Source: Chytriomyces cf. hyalinus JEL632
Lineage: Eukaryota > Chytridiomycota > Chytridiomycetes > Chytridiales > Chytriomycetaceae
Length of the DNA: 64,000 bases
NCBI GenBank assembly: GCA_025435555.1
Contig: JAIWWG010000043.1
Span: forward strand, 124,001 to 188,000
Direction: 5' to 3'
Part shown: positions 11,270 through 23,667 of the stretch, in pieces
How the letters are laid out: each line of letters opens with the position of its first letter
How positions within the stretch are numbered: position 1 is the stretch's first letter
The notes under the pieces: generated by a model
The model's input: only the letters and a program-made list of their open reading frames with translations
What the model was told of the DNA's origin: nothing
Database searches by the model: none
Translations under genes and position numbers: made by a program

Positions 11270-11642
11270 GTTTCAAGCATTGCCTCCTTTTACAAGATCG
11301 TGGGGGAAACATAATCGCAGAGGGGTTTAAAAGGAAGAGCTATATAGCAGTGGCTGCCTACCACCTTGGGTTAGTAGGGGATAGGTAGAGACAGTACGGT
11401 GCCACCGCAGCAAGTGCGGAAAACTAAAAACTGCTTGGTGGTAAAACGTGGGCAGAGGCACAGCAAGAGTAGCGCGTTTGACACGCTTCACCGTTCGATT
11501 CTTCACTCGCGAGCACCCTCGCAACTACTGCGCAATACTCGCGATAAAATCCTCGAACCTTGCGCCGACGTCGCGTGACTCTGGCAAAAAGGCTTATAAA
11601 TTCATTATAAATAGCCTCGAGTTGCCTAATTCTTGAAAAAAA
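11270..11642. other. divergent intergenic region
   Basis: About 370 bp between the small acidic ORF and the DM9 protein gene. No confident coding sequence or RNA. TTATAAATTCATTATAAAT near 11595-11613 is a plausible TATA region for the rightward gene, about 40 bp before its ATG. Confidence 0.4.
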
Positions 11643-13581
11643 ATGTTTCCCACCCGCCATCAACCTGGCACCAAGCTGGAGGCGCTTGATACGGTGCTGT
11701 AAGTTATAAAAAAGCAACCTTGATATCTACTTCATTCCGTTTGCAAAAAAGTATATGTGTTTCTGGGGAGTAACTGAGAACCCTGCTTTCCCAGCTTCTG
11801 CGGCCACGAACCCGTGTCTCAGTTCATTGGGAAGGTCGAGTCCGTCTTTGTCGTTCCCGCTCTCGAACCAACTCAACGCTTCAACAACACCTGGACTCAC
11901 GCAGGTATGCGGTGGACCCTCCTCGCACTTGTTTCTGGATCAAAACTTACTGCTCGCTCCAACCACCAACCACCACACACCACCACCACCACCACCACCA
12001 CCACATTTTTTTTTATCCGCAGGAATCCTCGTTGACAAAAACGTGCTTCCCCTCGAATGTCTTGAAGAAGGAAAACTGTACCTATACGAATCGATTCTAT
12101 GCGGGACGATCATGAACATTTACGAGTATTCCAAAATCCTGCCTTTGGACCACGAGATTGATCCCAAATACGGGTTCCATATTGGCCCCCAGATCCGTGA
12201 GTGGGTGCCGGTGATTGAGGAAGTGGTTGGAGAAGTGGCCGTGTTCAAGTTGGATAAGAGGGAACGCGTCCGCTTGCTGCATCCAACGAATATCGAAAAG
12301 ACGCGTGCAAAGATTCTGGAATTTTACGAAGGCCACAAGGTAGCCGGGTTTTTTTTTTTTTTTTTTTTTTTGATTTGTCTGACAGGGCAGCTGAAACCTT
12401 AACCTCGATGATCTTTGTTTTCCGCCAGGACTGGGGTTACCCTCTCAACCCGTTACCACAATTTGCCGCAGCAAGCCAAGACCTATATCTAGCCCTCACA
12501 GCAATGAAAGCAACTTTTGAAACATTCATTGCAACACTCAGCAAAAACCTTCCAGAATCTGTCGCAGCAAAGATCCAACTGGCTCCGACACGAGAAATCT
12601 TCTGCTCAGAACTTGTTGCAAAACTGTACAGCGATTTGAACATACTTGGGTTTTCTGAAGACAGGCCGCCCAAAAAGCGATTCATTCATTCGTCCGAGTT
12701 TACCCCGCTCGATTTGGAAGTGATGGAAGCGTTGAATGGGCAATGCATATATGTGAAATTGTGTGGGAAAATGTTGCTGGACTATGAACAGGATCCAGAT
12801 GGATCTTGTGTGCGGTCGATTGAGTTGAGAATGCATTTCCGTGCTTGATTTTTTTTTTTCTTCGAATGGTTTGGTCTTCAAAACAACTAACATTGAAACT
12901 CCGCATCGCAGCAAAGAACTCCAAAAATGTGCATTTCCTTACCTCAGCGTTCCAAACGAAGGATGGGCTCCGGTTCGCAACAACATCCTCCCTCTCGACG
13001 CAAGCCCCTCAGGATACACTCCCGAAGGTGATCCCGTCTACATAGCCCGTGCACTTATCGGTAAATCCCTAAGCGTGGGCTACACAACACGGAAAGGAAT
13101 CATGAAAGCCGGCTGGGAAGGTGTCGAACTCAACATTGCATATGACCATGAAGTGTTTGTTATCAAAGAGGGCGTCAAGAGCCAGTATGAATGGGTGAAA
13201 GTGGGCAAATTGATGCCTGGATTTGTCCCGAGTCTCGCGGTTGTGGCTGGATGTGATGAAGTGGGTAAACCATTCTACATTGCTCGTGCGCGGATAGTCG
13301 AGGCTGGAAGTATTGATTTGGGAGCCCTTGCGATTGGGCGAGTGAGTCCGAAGCTTGGAGGTGCTCGTTTTTTACATCAAGGGAAGGAAATTGCATTGTC
13401 GGGAGAGTATGAAGTGTTGTCGAGGAAAGTTCATTATCTGGAGCGGTTTATTTTGCTGCTCGGGGCACAGAACTATTTGGTCATTTTATTGGCCATTCTG
13501 TTTTATGTGATGGGGATGCTTCATGTGCATGAACATTTTCTGCAGTGGCTCGTACCGGGCCTTGACGGAGTCAAAACTTAA
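11643..13581 (+). CDS. permuted papain-like domain fused to DM9 repeats and a membrane anchor
   Basis: join(11643..11698,11795..11904,12023..12339,12429..12823,12912..13581), about 515 residues; the fourth donor (GTTGAG) is the least certain. The N-terminal half resembles the YiiX/C92 permuted NlpC/P60 hydrolases: His54 in THAGILVD and Cys220 in FCSELVAKLY are the likely catalytic pair, in the His-before-Cys order of that group. The second half holds two or more DM9 repeats (NEGWAPVRNNILP, DGDPVYIARA-like GDPVYIARALIG, then GKPFYIARARI). A single C-terminal membrane span follows (YLVILLAILFYVMGML). DM9 proteins are lectin-like sensors in animals and protists. The combination suggests a surface-linked amidase or protease with a binding module; this is inferred. 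Intron 2 has a (CAC)n run and intron 3 a poly-T run. Confidence 0.75.
11960..12004 (+). repeat. (CAC)n microsatellite inside an intron
   Basis: A near-perfect CAC repeat fills the 3' half of intron 2 of the DM9 gene, just before a T-rich tract and the acceptor. It lies between coding segments and is removed by splicing. Confidence 0.8.
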
Positions 13582-13851
13582 TCTTTTGTACCTCATTTTG
13601 AATTCATTGTCTTCATTTGCCTTATAAATCATGAGTAACCATTGATTGTGTTGCATTTACCGTTGTGATTATGTCAGATGAGCTATCGCGCGGTTGGTTA
13701 CGCCGGACATAGTTGCTCAGCGAAACAGAGCAATTGTGCAGAGATAAGAACAGTGTGATTTCTTACATTCTCGCCAGCTTTCGCGTCGCTCAGAACAGAA
13801 GATTTGTCAACTATTTGTCAAACACCGAAAATCCCAGCTCCATATCCCCCC

Positions 13852-14622
13852 TCAATACATCAAAACTGCACAAGTCTTGTCAACAACCTCACTCCTGATC
13901 CTCCGCGGATAAAACACAGGCACATACGTGGCATAATCCACAACCTTTGTATACGGCAACACATCATACAATACATCAACCCCACTCTGCTTACCGCTCG
14001 CCTGATTTGCATTCAAATTTCCAGCACTGTCAGAGTTTAGCTGATGCAGTGACTCCATAAAGATGCTGGATTTCGACCGCACGCGGTTGGTGGCCAGTTG
14101 CGGGTTAGCCATCAACAGATTCTGGACGGGTTTCGGCTTCAATGGAGATGCGTCTGTGACACTTGCTCCCGTAGGAAGCTCTGAAGCATGGTGTCCGGAT
14201 GTTGACGGATTCGGTTCTTTGAAACAGTCTCCAAGGAGCCAGTGAGGTTGAGCAATGACAAACTCGCATCCACTCCGAGCAATGGGGGTAGGAATTTCGT
14301 GGTCGCCATTGCTGTTGCTGTTGCTGTTGGACTCAGAATCCAGTGACGGTGGGTTGTCGGGGTCAAGTTGCACGCGTTTCTTTTCAACAAATACAATCAC
14401 ATTTGAAGGCAATACTGCATTATCGTGCAGGTGTGCTGCTATTTCCCGTTGGAGGCGGATAATTGGGTCTTGTTTCGAGAGAGAAAAAGTGGTGCTGCTG
14501 CAGTTGAAGTTGTACTGTGTAATGTTCAGAGTGATGAGAAGTCCCCGCTGGACGGGTTTGCAAGTCTCAGATTTGGTATCGATCGCGGTATTTGAGGAGT
14601 CGTTTCTGCTGATGAAGGACAT
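13852..14622 (-). CDS. hypothetical protein, possibly with a ubiquitin-like N-terminus
   Basis: Single-exon frame of 256 residues starting at the ATG at 14622. Residues about 25-85 (RGLLITLNITQYNFNCSSTT through NVIVFVEKKRVQLDPD) have the alternating pattern and length of a ubiquitin-like beta-grasp fold; this is a guess from pattern only. The middle has an SNSNSNSNG run coded by a TTG/CTG-type repeat and is probably disordered. The C-terminal 60 residues (VLYDVLPYTKVVDYATYVPVFYPRR) look ordered. No named family was recognised. It lies 122 bp downstream of oligoribonuclease on the same strand. Confidence 0.6.
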   Translation of the reverse strand: MSFISRNDSSNTAIDTKSETCKPVQRGLLITLNITQYNFNCSSTTFSLSKQDPIIRLQREIAAHLHDNAVLPSNVIVFVEKKRVQLDPDNPPSLDSESNSNSNSNGDHEIPTPIARSGCEFVIAQPHWLLGDCFKEPNPSTSGHHASELPTGASVTDASPLKPKPVQNLLMANPQLATNRVRSKSSIFMESLHQLNSDSAGNLNANQASGKQSGVDVLYDVLPYTKVVDYATYVPVFYPRRIRSEVVDKTCAVLMY

Positions 14623-14744
14623 TTGCCTCGCTTCTTTTTTCTTTGCAGTGGAAGGTTTTTTTTATATATTGACCATCAAGCCGTTGTCCAATCAGAAACA
14701 AGCTGGAAAGTCCAGCAGTTCCAACAGCCCCCAACCGACCCTTT

Positions 14745-15536
14745 TCAAAACTTGAACGCGCATGCTTTGTAGTACCGCAGCTCTTCAATACTCTCACGAA
14801 TATCGTCCAACGCCCGATGTGACATCTTCTTCCTCGGCGCCTTGTCCAGCAACTCCGGATTCCACCTTCAAGAAAAACGGCAACTTAAATCGCAGAAGCG
14901 AAAAAAAAGAACAATGATCCCCAAAAACCTTGCCAACAGCTCCTTCACCGTGCTCACATCGACAAGGCGGTAATGCAAATGGCTCAAAAGCGCCGGCATG
15001 TCTTTACGCAAAAACTCCTTATCCATGTGTACAGAGTTTCCAGCGAGAAGGCCGACGCGTTGGTTGGGAATGTGGCGTTTGATGAAGGTCAGGATTTGGT
15101 GTTCAGCTTGCTGCATCGAGATTTGAGATTCCAGGGCAGATTGCGTGAGGCCGGACTTTTTGGGTGAGGAATGCAGCAGAGATTTAGCGATGTCCCCTTC
15201 TGGAAAGGACAAGAGAGAGAGAATGCGTGAAAAAGAAAGTACTGTTCACCTCCCCGTGATGTTTTGTACACCAGTCATCCATGCCGTCGAGCAAGCTCTT
15301 TTCCGTCTGGATGATGATATCCTCGCTCTCTGCGATAAAGTTCAAGTCTCCGTCTGTGATGATGACTGCGATTTCGAGGATTCTGTCTTTCGTCAGATCC
15401 AGCCCGCTCATTTCTCTGAGTTGTGTGAGAGGTGGAAGCGGCGTTATTCAGCTTCTGTTCGAACAGACGCTTTGCAGCAATGCTTCACGTACAGATCAAT
15501 CCAGACGAGAGGTTTGTTCACTACTCCCAGTGGCAT
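14745..15536 (-). CDS. REX2: oligoribonuclease (DEDDh 3'-5' exoribonuclease)
   Basis: complement(join(14745..14865,14929..15155,15250..15415,15493..15536)), 185 residues. It degrades 2-5-nt RNAs to mononucleotides, usually in mitochondria and cytosol. DEDDh motifs: exon 1 to 2 junction gives VWIDLEMSGLD (motif I, Asp-Glu); [12 protein letters not shown] is motif II; the final exon has [18 protein letters not shown], with the motif III His and Asp. The splice between exons 1 and 2 exactly restores IDLEM. Exon 3 is placed to give [18 protein letters not shown], as in the family; its acceptor (AAAAAG) is weak. There is no obvious long presequence before VWIDLEM, so mitochondrial targeting is doubtful. 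Confidence 0.92.
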
Positions 15537-15657
15537 GGTTCAAGATTGGCTGTTGATATAATATTTTACTTCAAAAACGAACTTGGTTAAAAGAAGGATG
15601 CCATCAAGATTCTTTGTCACTGCGCCAACAGAAACACACGTCATGAACCAGTAAAAA

Positions 15658-17269
<1,612 letters not shown>

Positions 17270-17388
17270 TGCGTCAGTGAGTGTCTTGTTGCTGTGACTG
17301 TGTTGCTGTGTTCACGCTTGGGCGATTTCCAATTTCCGATTGAACAGTTTTTAAGTTTAAGCGCTTGGACCCATTTTCAGAATTTGTT

Positions 17389-20056
17389 TCATTTTAAATA
17401 ATGATTTATGCGTTCAGGGAATCCGTGCGGACAGAGCTCTTTTCTAACGTTTTCGGACATGCGATCCTTCACTTCCCAGCTTTGGACCAAGATCCCCAGA
17501 ACCCACTCCAGCACTGTCCCGTCGACGTGTTGGTCACGGCGTGAAGAGAGCAACACTCACGCGAAATCAGCTTCTTGTTGCACACTAGAGAACAAACTGG
17601 AAACAGATATCAATCACTTCATTCCTTAAAACGCTGCCAATTCAAGTGAGAGGACAACTTACATTGAGGTCCGCCGCATGCAGTCCAAACCTCCCTCAAC
17701 AAAGCAGCGTCTACAGCTGGAATCATGAACCGATACGTATGTAGAACCGCCATGCCAATGCACGAAACAAGCAGCAAAATCCCTGCTGGAGTCTTGAATA
17801 GAATACGCACAGCAACATCCAAACGCATCATAAACACAGCCAAAACGAGGATTGTGATTGTTTGAAACAGGCCCGCTTGACATGTTTGCGTAGGGTGCTG
17901 TAGTAATCTCAATGCCACATCTGCGTTTCCAAACGCGAGCGCGAAACAAAGTGGGTGTACGCAGAGTAGCTTGTATTCTTCGTTTTCTGCGTGCTCTTGA
18001 TCCAATAGACTGGCAGTACCTTGCAGGTAGGATAAAAGCGTCATGGTACTCATTTTGAGAAATGAGAACCACTCGGAGCCAACCTCGATTGGGATGCCGG
18101 CGTTAATGTCCGCTCCGGCCTTGAACAGCATATTGACGACTTTGACAGAGTCATCTTTTGCGCGGATAGCAAGATGGAGAGGGGAGAGTGTGGAAGACGG
18201 CGTTGCGGGTTTGTACAGGCAGGATGTTAAATCCAAACAAGGACGGAAACCAAACAAGATGGACCACACAAATTCCAAGAAAGCAAAAGGAAGGTGGGTT
18301 AAAATACGCAGACACTGGTCCAGGTTGGTGCTGTAACAGTCGCTTCGCTCGCGCACAGCGGATGGTCGAATGGCGGAGGGACACTTTTCCACCAGTGCTG
18401 TGATGCAGTCGAGATGCGAGCCATACGCGGCGAAGCAGAGACAGGTTCGGTTGTCGCTCGTTCTACTTGTGGCGTCTGCGCCGTATTCAATCAGGCTGTT
18501 GAGAATATCGACATGTCCGCTTTTCGCAGCCATGTGCAGTGGTGTAAGGGCGTAGCGCAGTTCTTTTGCGTCCACAAGCGCGCCATGGGCAACGAGGATA
18601 TCGATGGTCTTGATTGGGTCTGACTTGGTGGCCACGGCAGCGTAGTGGAGGGCAGTCCACTGAGAGTGGGAGAGAGTGAAGTTTAACATATCAGTCAGCA
18701 TGGGTAGGCAAGAACGTCAAGAGGGTATGAGACACTCACGCCATGTCCATCCATCGCATTTGGATCAGCACGCCCGCTTGTTGACGAGACTGTGAGCAAA
18801 TGCTCCACGGCCTCCCACTTTCCCTTCGTTGCTGCGTACATTAATGCTGTGCGGCCGAGCGCATCTCTTGCATCCAGTTGCACCTGTGCTTCCTGTACCA
18901 GCAAAGAGAGCATGTCGATAGCCCCAAATGAAGCAGCAACGTGCAATGCGTGTATCCCAGTATCAGTGTCACCTTCAGCCCCACCTTCAAGAGGAACCAA
19001 AAGAGCATGTCTGCGTGCTTGAATATACGCTCTAAGCGAATCAGTGTCGCTGCGGAACACGGCACTTCTCAGGGCCGTGACACCTTCCGAGTCGGGCACA
19101 TCCACACAACCTTCCGTCGAAAGAAGTACCCGCACCACATCGGCTCTTCGAGAGTTGCAAGCAAGTCTCAGCGGTGTACGTCCATGCTGATCCACTGCGT
19201 TCACTTGTGCCCCATTCTTGACCAGCGTCAATACAAAGTCGGCCGACGCGTTCATTGCAGCAAAATGCAACGGTGTCAGCAAATGCTGCTTTACTCGTGC
19301 GTTTATATCGAGTGGATGGGATCGACTAAGGTCCGGCTCAAGCAGTGATGGGTGGTGCAAGAGGGTCGTTGTGCTTGTTGCCTTGTACGTGCCGCCGAGA
19401 GACACGAAATATTGAGTGTGCGCAATGGGTTTTCGTTGGGTGATGCGTTTGTTGGGTTCTGCCATTCCAGCGCCAAGTTTCATTTCATTGAAACGCCGCT
19501 GGCTCTCCAACTCATGCGCGATAAGACTTGGAATGTGCTCTGCGTGTTCGTTTGAGAGCGCAAAAAAGTGTAAGCAGTTCATGTCGTGGTCGTCACACTG
19601 TCCAGAATCCCTTCGCACGAGCTGGTGTCGCGGATGTACCAAGTGGCCGTTCAAGTTGTGCGCAGCCTGGTGGCCCGCCATTCCCATCACTGGGTTCTGC
19701 TGGAACGTCAACGGTGTGTGGGTATACGTGTTTGCCACCGCCGACGCGTGACCAGTGGGTGTGGTGTTTAAAAAGTCCTCGTCTTCTTCATCCTCGGACA
19801 ATAGTTCACCGGGCTCATCATCATCATCCTCATCATCCTCCTCGTCGAAATCTGCCGTGTCAACATCGCTTAAATGGTCAGCTTCGTTGAAATTGTGAAG
19901 CAGTGCCGTTCCTTCTTGACGCGCCTTGTTCAAGTCTCTTTGCCACTCAGCTTCTTCCTCAGCAAAGTTGCAGCAAGACACAAGCACATGAACGATAGCC
20001 AGGCAAACAGCTAATGCAAGAATGACGCAAAACATGATCACAAATAGTCCTGTCAT
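17389..20056 (-). CDS. ankyrin-repeat membrane protein
   Basis: complement(join(17389..17513,17561..17584,17663..18659,18740..20056)), 820 residues. It starts with an N-terminal membrane segment (LFVIMFCVILALAVCLAIVHVLV) followed by a strongly acidic stretch (DEEDDEDDDDEPGELL). Ankyrin repeats run from about residue 260 (TPLHFAAMNASADFVLTLVK, GRTPLRLACNSRRADVVRVL, HALHVAASFGAIDMLSLLV, GRTALMYAATKGK, WTALHYAAV, TPLHMAAKSGHVDILNSL). Hydrophobic segments near the C-terminus (ITILVLAVFMM, GILLLVSCIGMAVL) suggest further membrane spans. Exon 3 is a 24-nt microexon; using it opens a well-coded tail ending FPERINHYLK. No DHHC motif is present, so it is not an Akr1-type palmitoyltransferase. Function unknown, perhaps a membrane scaffold. 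TATAAAAA (minus) lies at 20151-20158, about 95 bp upstream. Confidence 0.8.
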
Positions 20057-21027
20057 GGGCTGTGGAAGTAGTTCCTGAAATGAAAAAGGGAGCGCGTTTC
20101 AACTCTCTCAAATTTCAAGCACTGGTTCCCCTGGACCCCCTACATACCTTTTTTTATACTCGTTTTCTTTGAGAGCCTTTGAGGGAAACAATTGGAGACG
20201 GGGAAAATGGCTTTCATATTTTACTGGCATTAGGCATTGTTTGCATTGTACCCTTTGTGTTTACAATCGAAGGATCATCGATTGTATGCGCAACAATGAT
20301 TTTGCGCCGGGAGACATGAAGCGTTAAGAAACGCGTTAAACATCCAGCAACAAGGTGGAAACTTTCTCAGTCAACCCCTGCGCCGTGTCTTCGCTGCATA
20401 TTTGAAAAAAAAAAGACCCCTTTGTTTCAATCCATTTTCAACTATCAACATCCTCATGTCGGCAGAATCCGCCATTTGTTTTTTAATGCCGGCTGAAATA
20501 CAAGCGCGTGCCGGATTTAACAGAGTGCCACTCGCGCACTTGCCACAAACACATATTTAAACATTCAAGGCAGTGCTGCCCGTGAAACATAACGGGTTTA
20601 CGCATTTGTCAAATATAAGGGTTCAAATGTTGTTGAAGAAGCGAGTTTTTGTGGGTGATGCGTTTATTGAGTGAAAAGGCTGAGGTGTAACGGGGTGGCA
20701 CAGGATTGGCAATAATATAGCAAGGCATGGAATATAGCCGACTTCGTCACTTTCTTTTTAAACTCTGTTACCCCTCGCTTGCGCGTATATTATACAGTTT
20801 AGGTCACAACTCGCATGCGAAGTTTGAACGTCGAAGGCAGGCACGCACGCGTGTATTTCCAACAAACGCGATATCAAAACAAAAGAAGTTTTTGGATATC
20901 AAAACACGCCCGAGAGAGTGATTGTCAACGTGGCTCCGAATTCTGTATTGCTAATCAGGGTTGACAGGCAAGGCAGTTGCCCCTCTACTGTATTTTTTAT
21001 TGGGTTTGGGAATTATTAATACTTTAA
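20057..21027. other. long divergent intergenic region
   Basis: 971 bp between the ankyrin gene and the SDR gene, AT-rich and without a supportable gene. Only the TATA element of the ankyrin gene (20151-20158) stands out. Short frames such as 20727-20921 show no coding signature. Confidence 0.5.
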
Positions 21028-22156
21028 ATGGATTCGAAATATAAAAAAAAGTTCCAAGCCTTTTTGGCATCACAAAATAACAACCTTCAAATTGGAATGG
21101 CCCCCAACCCACACTCATTCTCGGCAGCATCCATCCCAGACCTGACTGGACGGGTCTTTATTGTCACGGGCGGAAACACGGGAATTGGTTACGAGACGTG
21201 TCTGCAACTTGCAAAGAAAAATGCAACCATTGTCATGGCTTCAAGGTACAGACCCGTATTTGCACTGATGCTGATCCTCTATATTCTAATGTCCCTCATC
21301 CTCAGATCCGAAGAAAGAGCAGCAGGCGCCATCGAAAAGATCAAGGCCAGCACAGGCAACAACAAGATTGAGTTTTTGAAGCTCGTGCTCAACGACTTGA
21401 ACCAAGTGTCTTCCGCCGCCAAAGAACTCACTGCACGTCATGCCAAGATTGATGTCCTCGTCAACAACGCGGGCATTATGGCTTCTCCCTTCGCGCTGTC
21501 CGTGGACGGAATTGAAGACCAGTTTGCCACAAACCACGTGGGTCATTTTCTCTTTACCCGTGAGGTTCTCCCCGCGTTGCTTCAAGGAGACCAGCCTCGC
21601 ATCGTGAACCTGTCTTCCAGCGCACACACGTTTGCTCCCAAGCCAGAGGGAATCCGATTCCAATCAATCAATGTCGAGAGTTCCATGGGCACATGGTGAG
21701 CTTATGCGACAGTTGCCTTTAAATTGATCATGGTTATATTAAAATGAACATGGGGACAGGGAGCGATACGGCCAGTCCAAACTCAGCAACATCCTGTTCA
21801 GCAAGAAACTCAACAAGCTGTACGGAGACAAGATCATTGTCAACAGCGTGCATCCAGGAATCGTTGACACGGAGCTGATGCGTGGGCCTGCTGCCAGTTA
21901 TGGCGCTTGGGCGCGTCCATTCCTTGGCATGTTCAAGGCCATGGCCACGATTTCCCCGCAAGATGGTGCCTTGACGCAACTGTTTTGTGCAACGAGTCCG
22001 ATTATCCAAGAAAAGGGTTTGAAAGACCGCTTCTTTGAACCCACTGCCAGCGATGTCACAGACACATCCAAGCTTTCCGCGTTTGGAAAGGACGATGCAC
22101 TGGCAGACAAGTTGTGGGAGTTTACTGAGGCCCTTTTGAAAGAAAAGGGTTTCTGA
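21028..22156 (+). CDS. short-chain dehydrogenase/reductase, retinol-dehydrogenase-like
   Basis: join(21028..21245,21306..21695,21760..22156), 334 residues; a second in-frame ATG at 21097 (MAPNPHSF) gives 311, closer to the usual length and perhaps the true start. The Rossmann nucleotide site is VTGGNTGIG; the NNAG structural motif is in DVLVNNAGIMAS; the catalytic residues are Ser in IVNLSSSAH and the YGQSK motif, which the last splice brings into frame. The pattern matches NADP-dependent retinol dehydrogenase/WW-oxidoreductase-like SDRs. Substrate is unknown. The C-terminus lacks a peroxisomal signal. A polyadenylation-like AATAAA lies at about 22188. Confidence 0.88.
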
Positions 22157-22513
22157 ATATAAAAGCAAGAAAAACAGTCGGTATTGGAATAAAAGTGTAT
22201 TGAAAGTAGTAATAGTGAGTGTACAGAGTTATCTCCGTGATGGGTGGATCGTTAAGCTGCAACGCGGAGATCTGATTGGGTGGGAAGTAACGCACGAAGC
22301 GTTTCTTAACAGCGACCTGCAACGGGATGCAACTTCAAGGTAGCGGTACGCCGCATCACCAGCATCCAAGGGACTCGGTTGCCGTGCAAATATTCAGTTC
22401 ACTTCACGCTTCCCAATATTTACACAACATAAATATTTACATAATGTCCACGTTAAAAACAAATCCCATTTCTCTTTTTTCCTTGCAGTCACAACAAGAA
22501 ATAACCCTGAAAA
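22157..22513. other. intergenic region upstream of mitochondrial uL13
   Basis: About 360 bp with the 3' end of the SDR transcript and the promoter of the next gene. Frames here are short and unconvincing. A TATTTACACAACATAAATATTTACAT-type AT-rich zone lies near 22415-22445. Confidence 0.4.
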
Positions 22514-23139
22514 ATGAACACCACATCAACGTCTGTTCGAGGGCGGGTCTGGCACCTTGTCGATGCACGTAACCGCACCCTCGGTCGTCTTGCCCAGCGT
22601 ATCTCAATTGCCCTGCGTGGGAAGTACAAGCCGATTTTCCACCCATCAGGTACGAAACCAAAACTTTCAACTGTCGTCGAATGACGGGTGTGTGGGGAGA
22701 ATCTGATTCGAATCCATTATATACAGATGATGTGGGCGATTACGTTGTTGTTGTGAATGCCCGGCACGTCAGGCTGACTGGAAAGAAGGAGACGGACAAA
22801 AAGTACTTTTGGCACTCACGGTGGATGGGAGGATTGAAGGAGCTGAACCACGAAGAATTTAAAGCAGAACATCCGAATGGGGTATAGTTGTGCTCTCCCT
22901 GGATTTTATATATATATATATTGTTAACACTCCTTTTCCCTCTTAACGTTTTCCAGCCTCTCAAAAAAGCCATTTACGGTATGCTTCCAAAGAACAATCT
23001 GCGGAATACCCACTTTGCACGACTGCGTATTTTTGCCGACGATGACCACCCATATGCCCAAAATATCATGCGAGACCACGAAAAAGAAGCACTCGAAACA
23101 GCAATCGCCGCAGCCGAAGCTGCTGCCAAAAAGAAATAA
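22514..23139 (+). CDS. mitochondrial large-subunit ribosomal protein uL13
   Basis: join(22514..22649,22727..22881,22957..23139), 157 residues, slightly longer than bacterial L13 (about 142). Family blocks: [19 protein letters not shown] with [41 protein letters not shown]; and [12 protein letters not shown] before a charged, Ala/Lys-rich tail. The protein belongs to the mitochondrial 54S subunit rather than the cytosolic RPL16 family. Intron 2 contains a short (TA)n run. An AATAAA signal follows at about 23259. Confidence 0.92.
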
Positions 23140-23667
23140 GGAGAGCGAGAGGGCGATTCCCATCTTCAGTTTACTTCGAAAACCCTTTTTTCACCCCTGG
23201 GCCGGCCGTTTTGCGATGAGGGAGGGCGAATGGGGGAAATGATTTGCGGGGTGGTCGAAATAAAAAAGATGGTGTGAACTGAAAAGAAAGCGCGGCTTAT
23301 TGGAAGTTTGATTCATGTGGGACGTTCCAAACAACTCTCCTTGTAGGGCATCAAATTCGTTCCGTAACCGATAGCTCACTTTGAAAGAAGGAGATGGACA
23401 GACTAAACAACGCCCACCTGTGATATGATCGCATGCGTCCGCATAGTGTCTGTTTTATCCACGTCTCTGCTGTCAACGAGGCTAAAATCACATTTAAATG
23501 ATCTACGCATTATTTCGCTGTGAAGATGTCCAAACAACAAAAAGCTGGGACAAAGGATTTTTTGGTTTCTCTTTCTTTAGGATTTACAAAAGCCATTCTC
23601 AATTCTGAACCTTCAACTCTTGCCCCACACAAAACCTACCCTTCCAAAAAAGACCCCAAAAAAGGAA
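23140..23667. other. intergenic region before the triple-domain gene
   Basis: 528 bp. TTTCTCTTTCTTTAG at 23566-23580 would make a good splice acceptor, and the frame of the next gene is open from 23581, so an unseen 5' exon may lie here. I could not find one that fits in frame and adds a signal peptide. Confidence 0.4.

Noticed and set aside
19416-19890. Overlapping plus-strand frames of over 100 codons
   Set aside because: Antisense to the ankyrin gene, whose repeats and acidic stretch are clear.
18695-20056. Akr1/HIP14-type DHHC palmitoyltransferase
   Set aside because: Ankyrin repeats and C-terminal spans fit, but no DHHC-Cys motif is present in any frame near the end.
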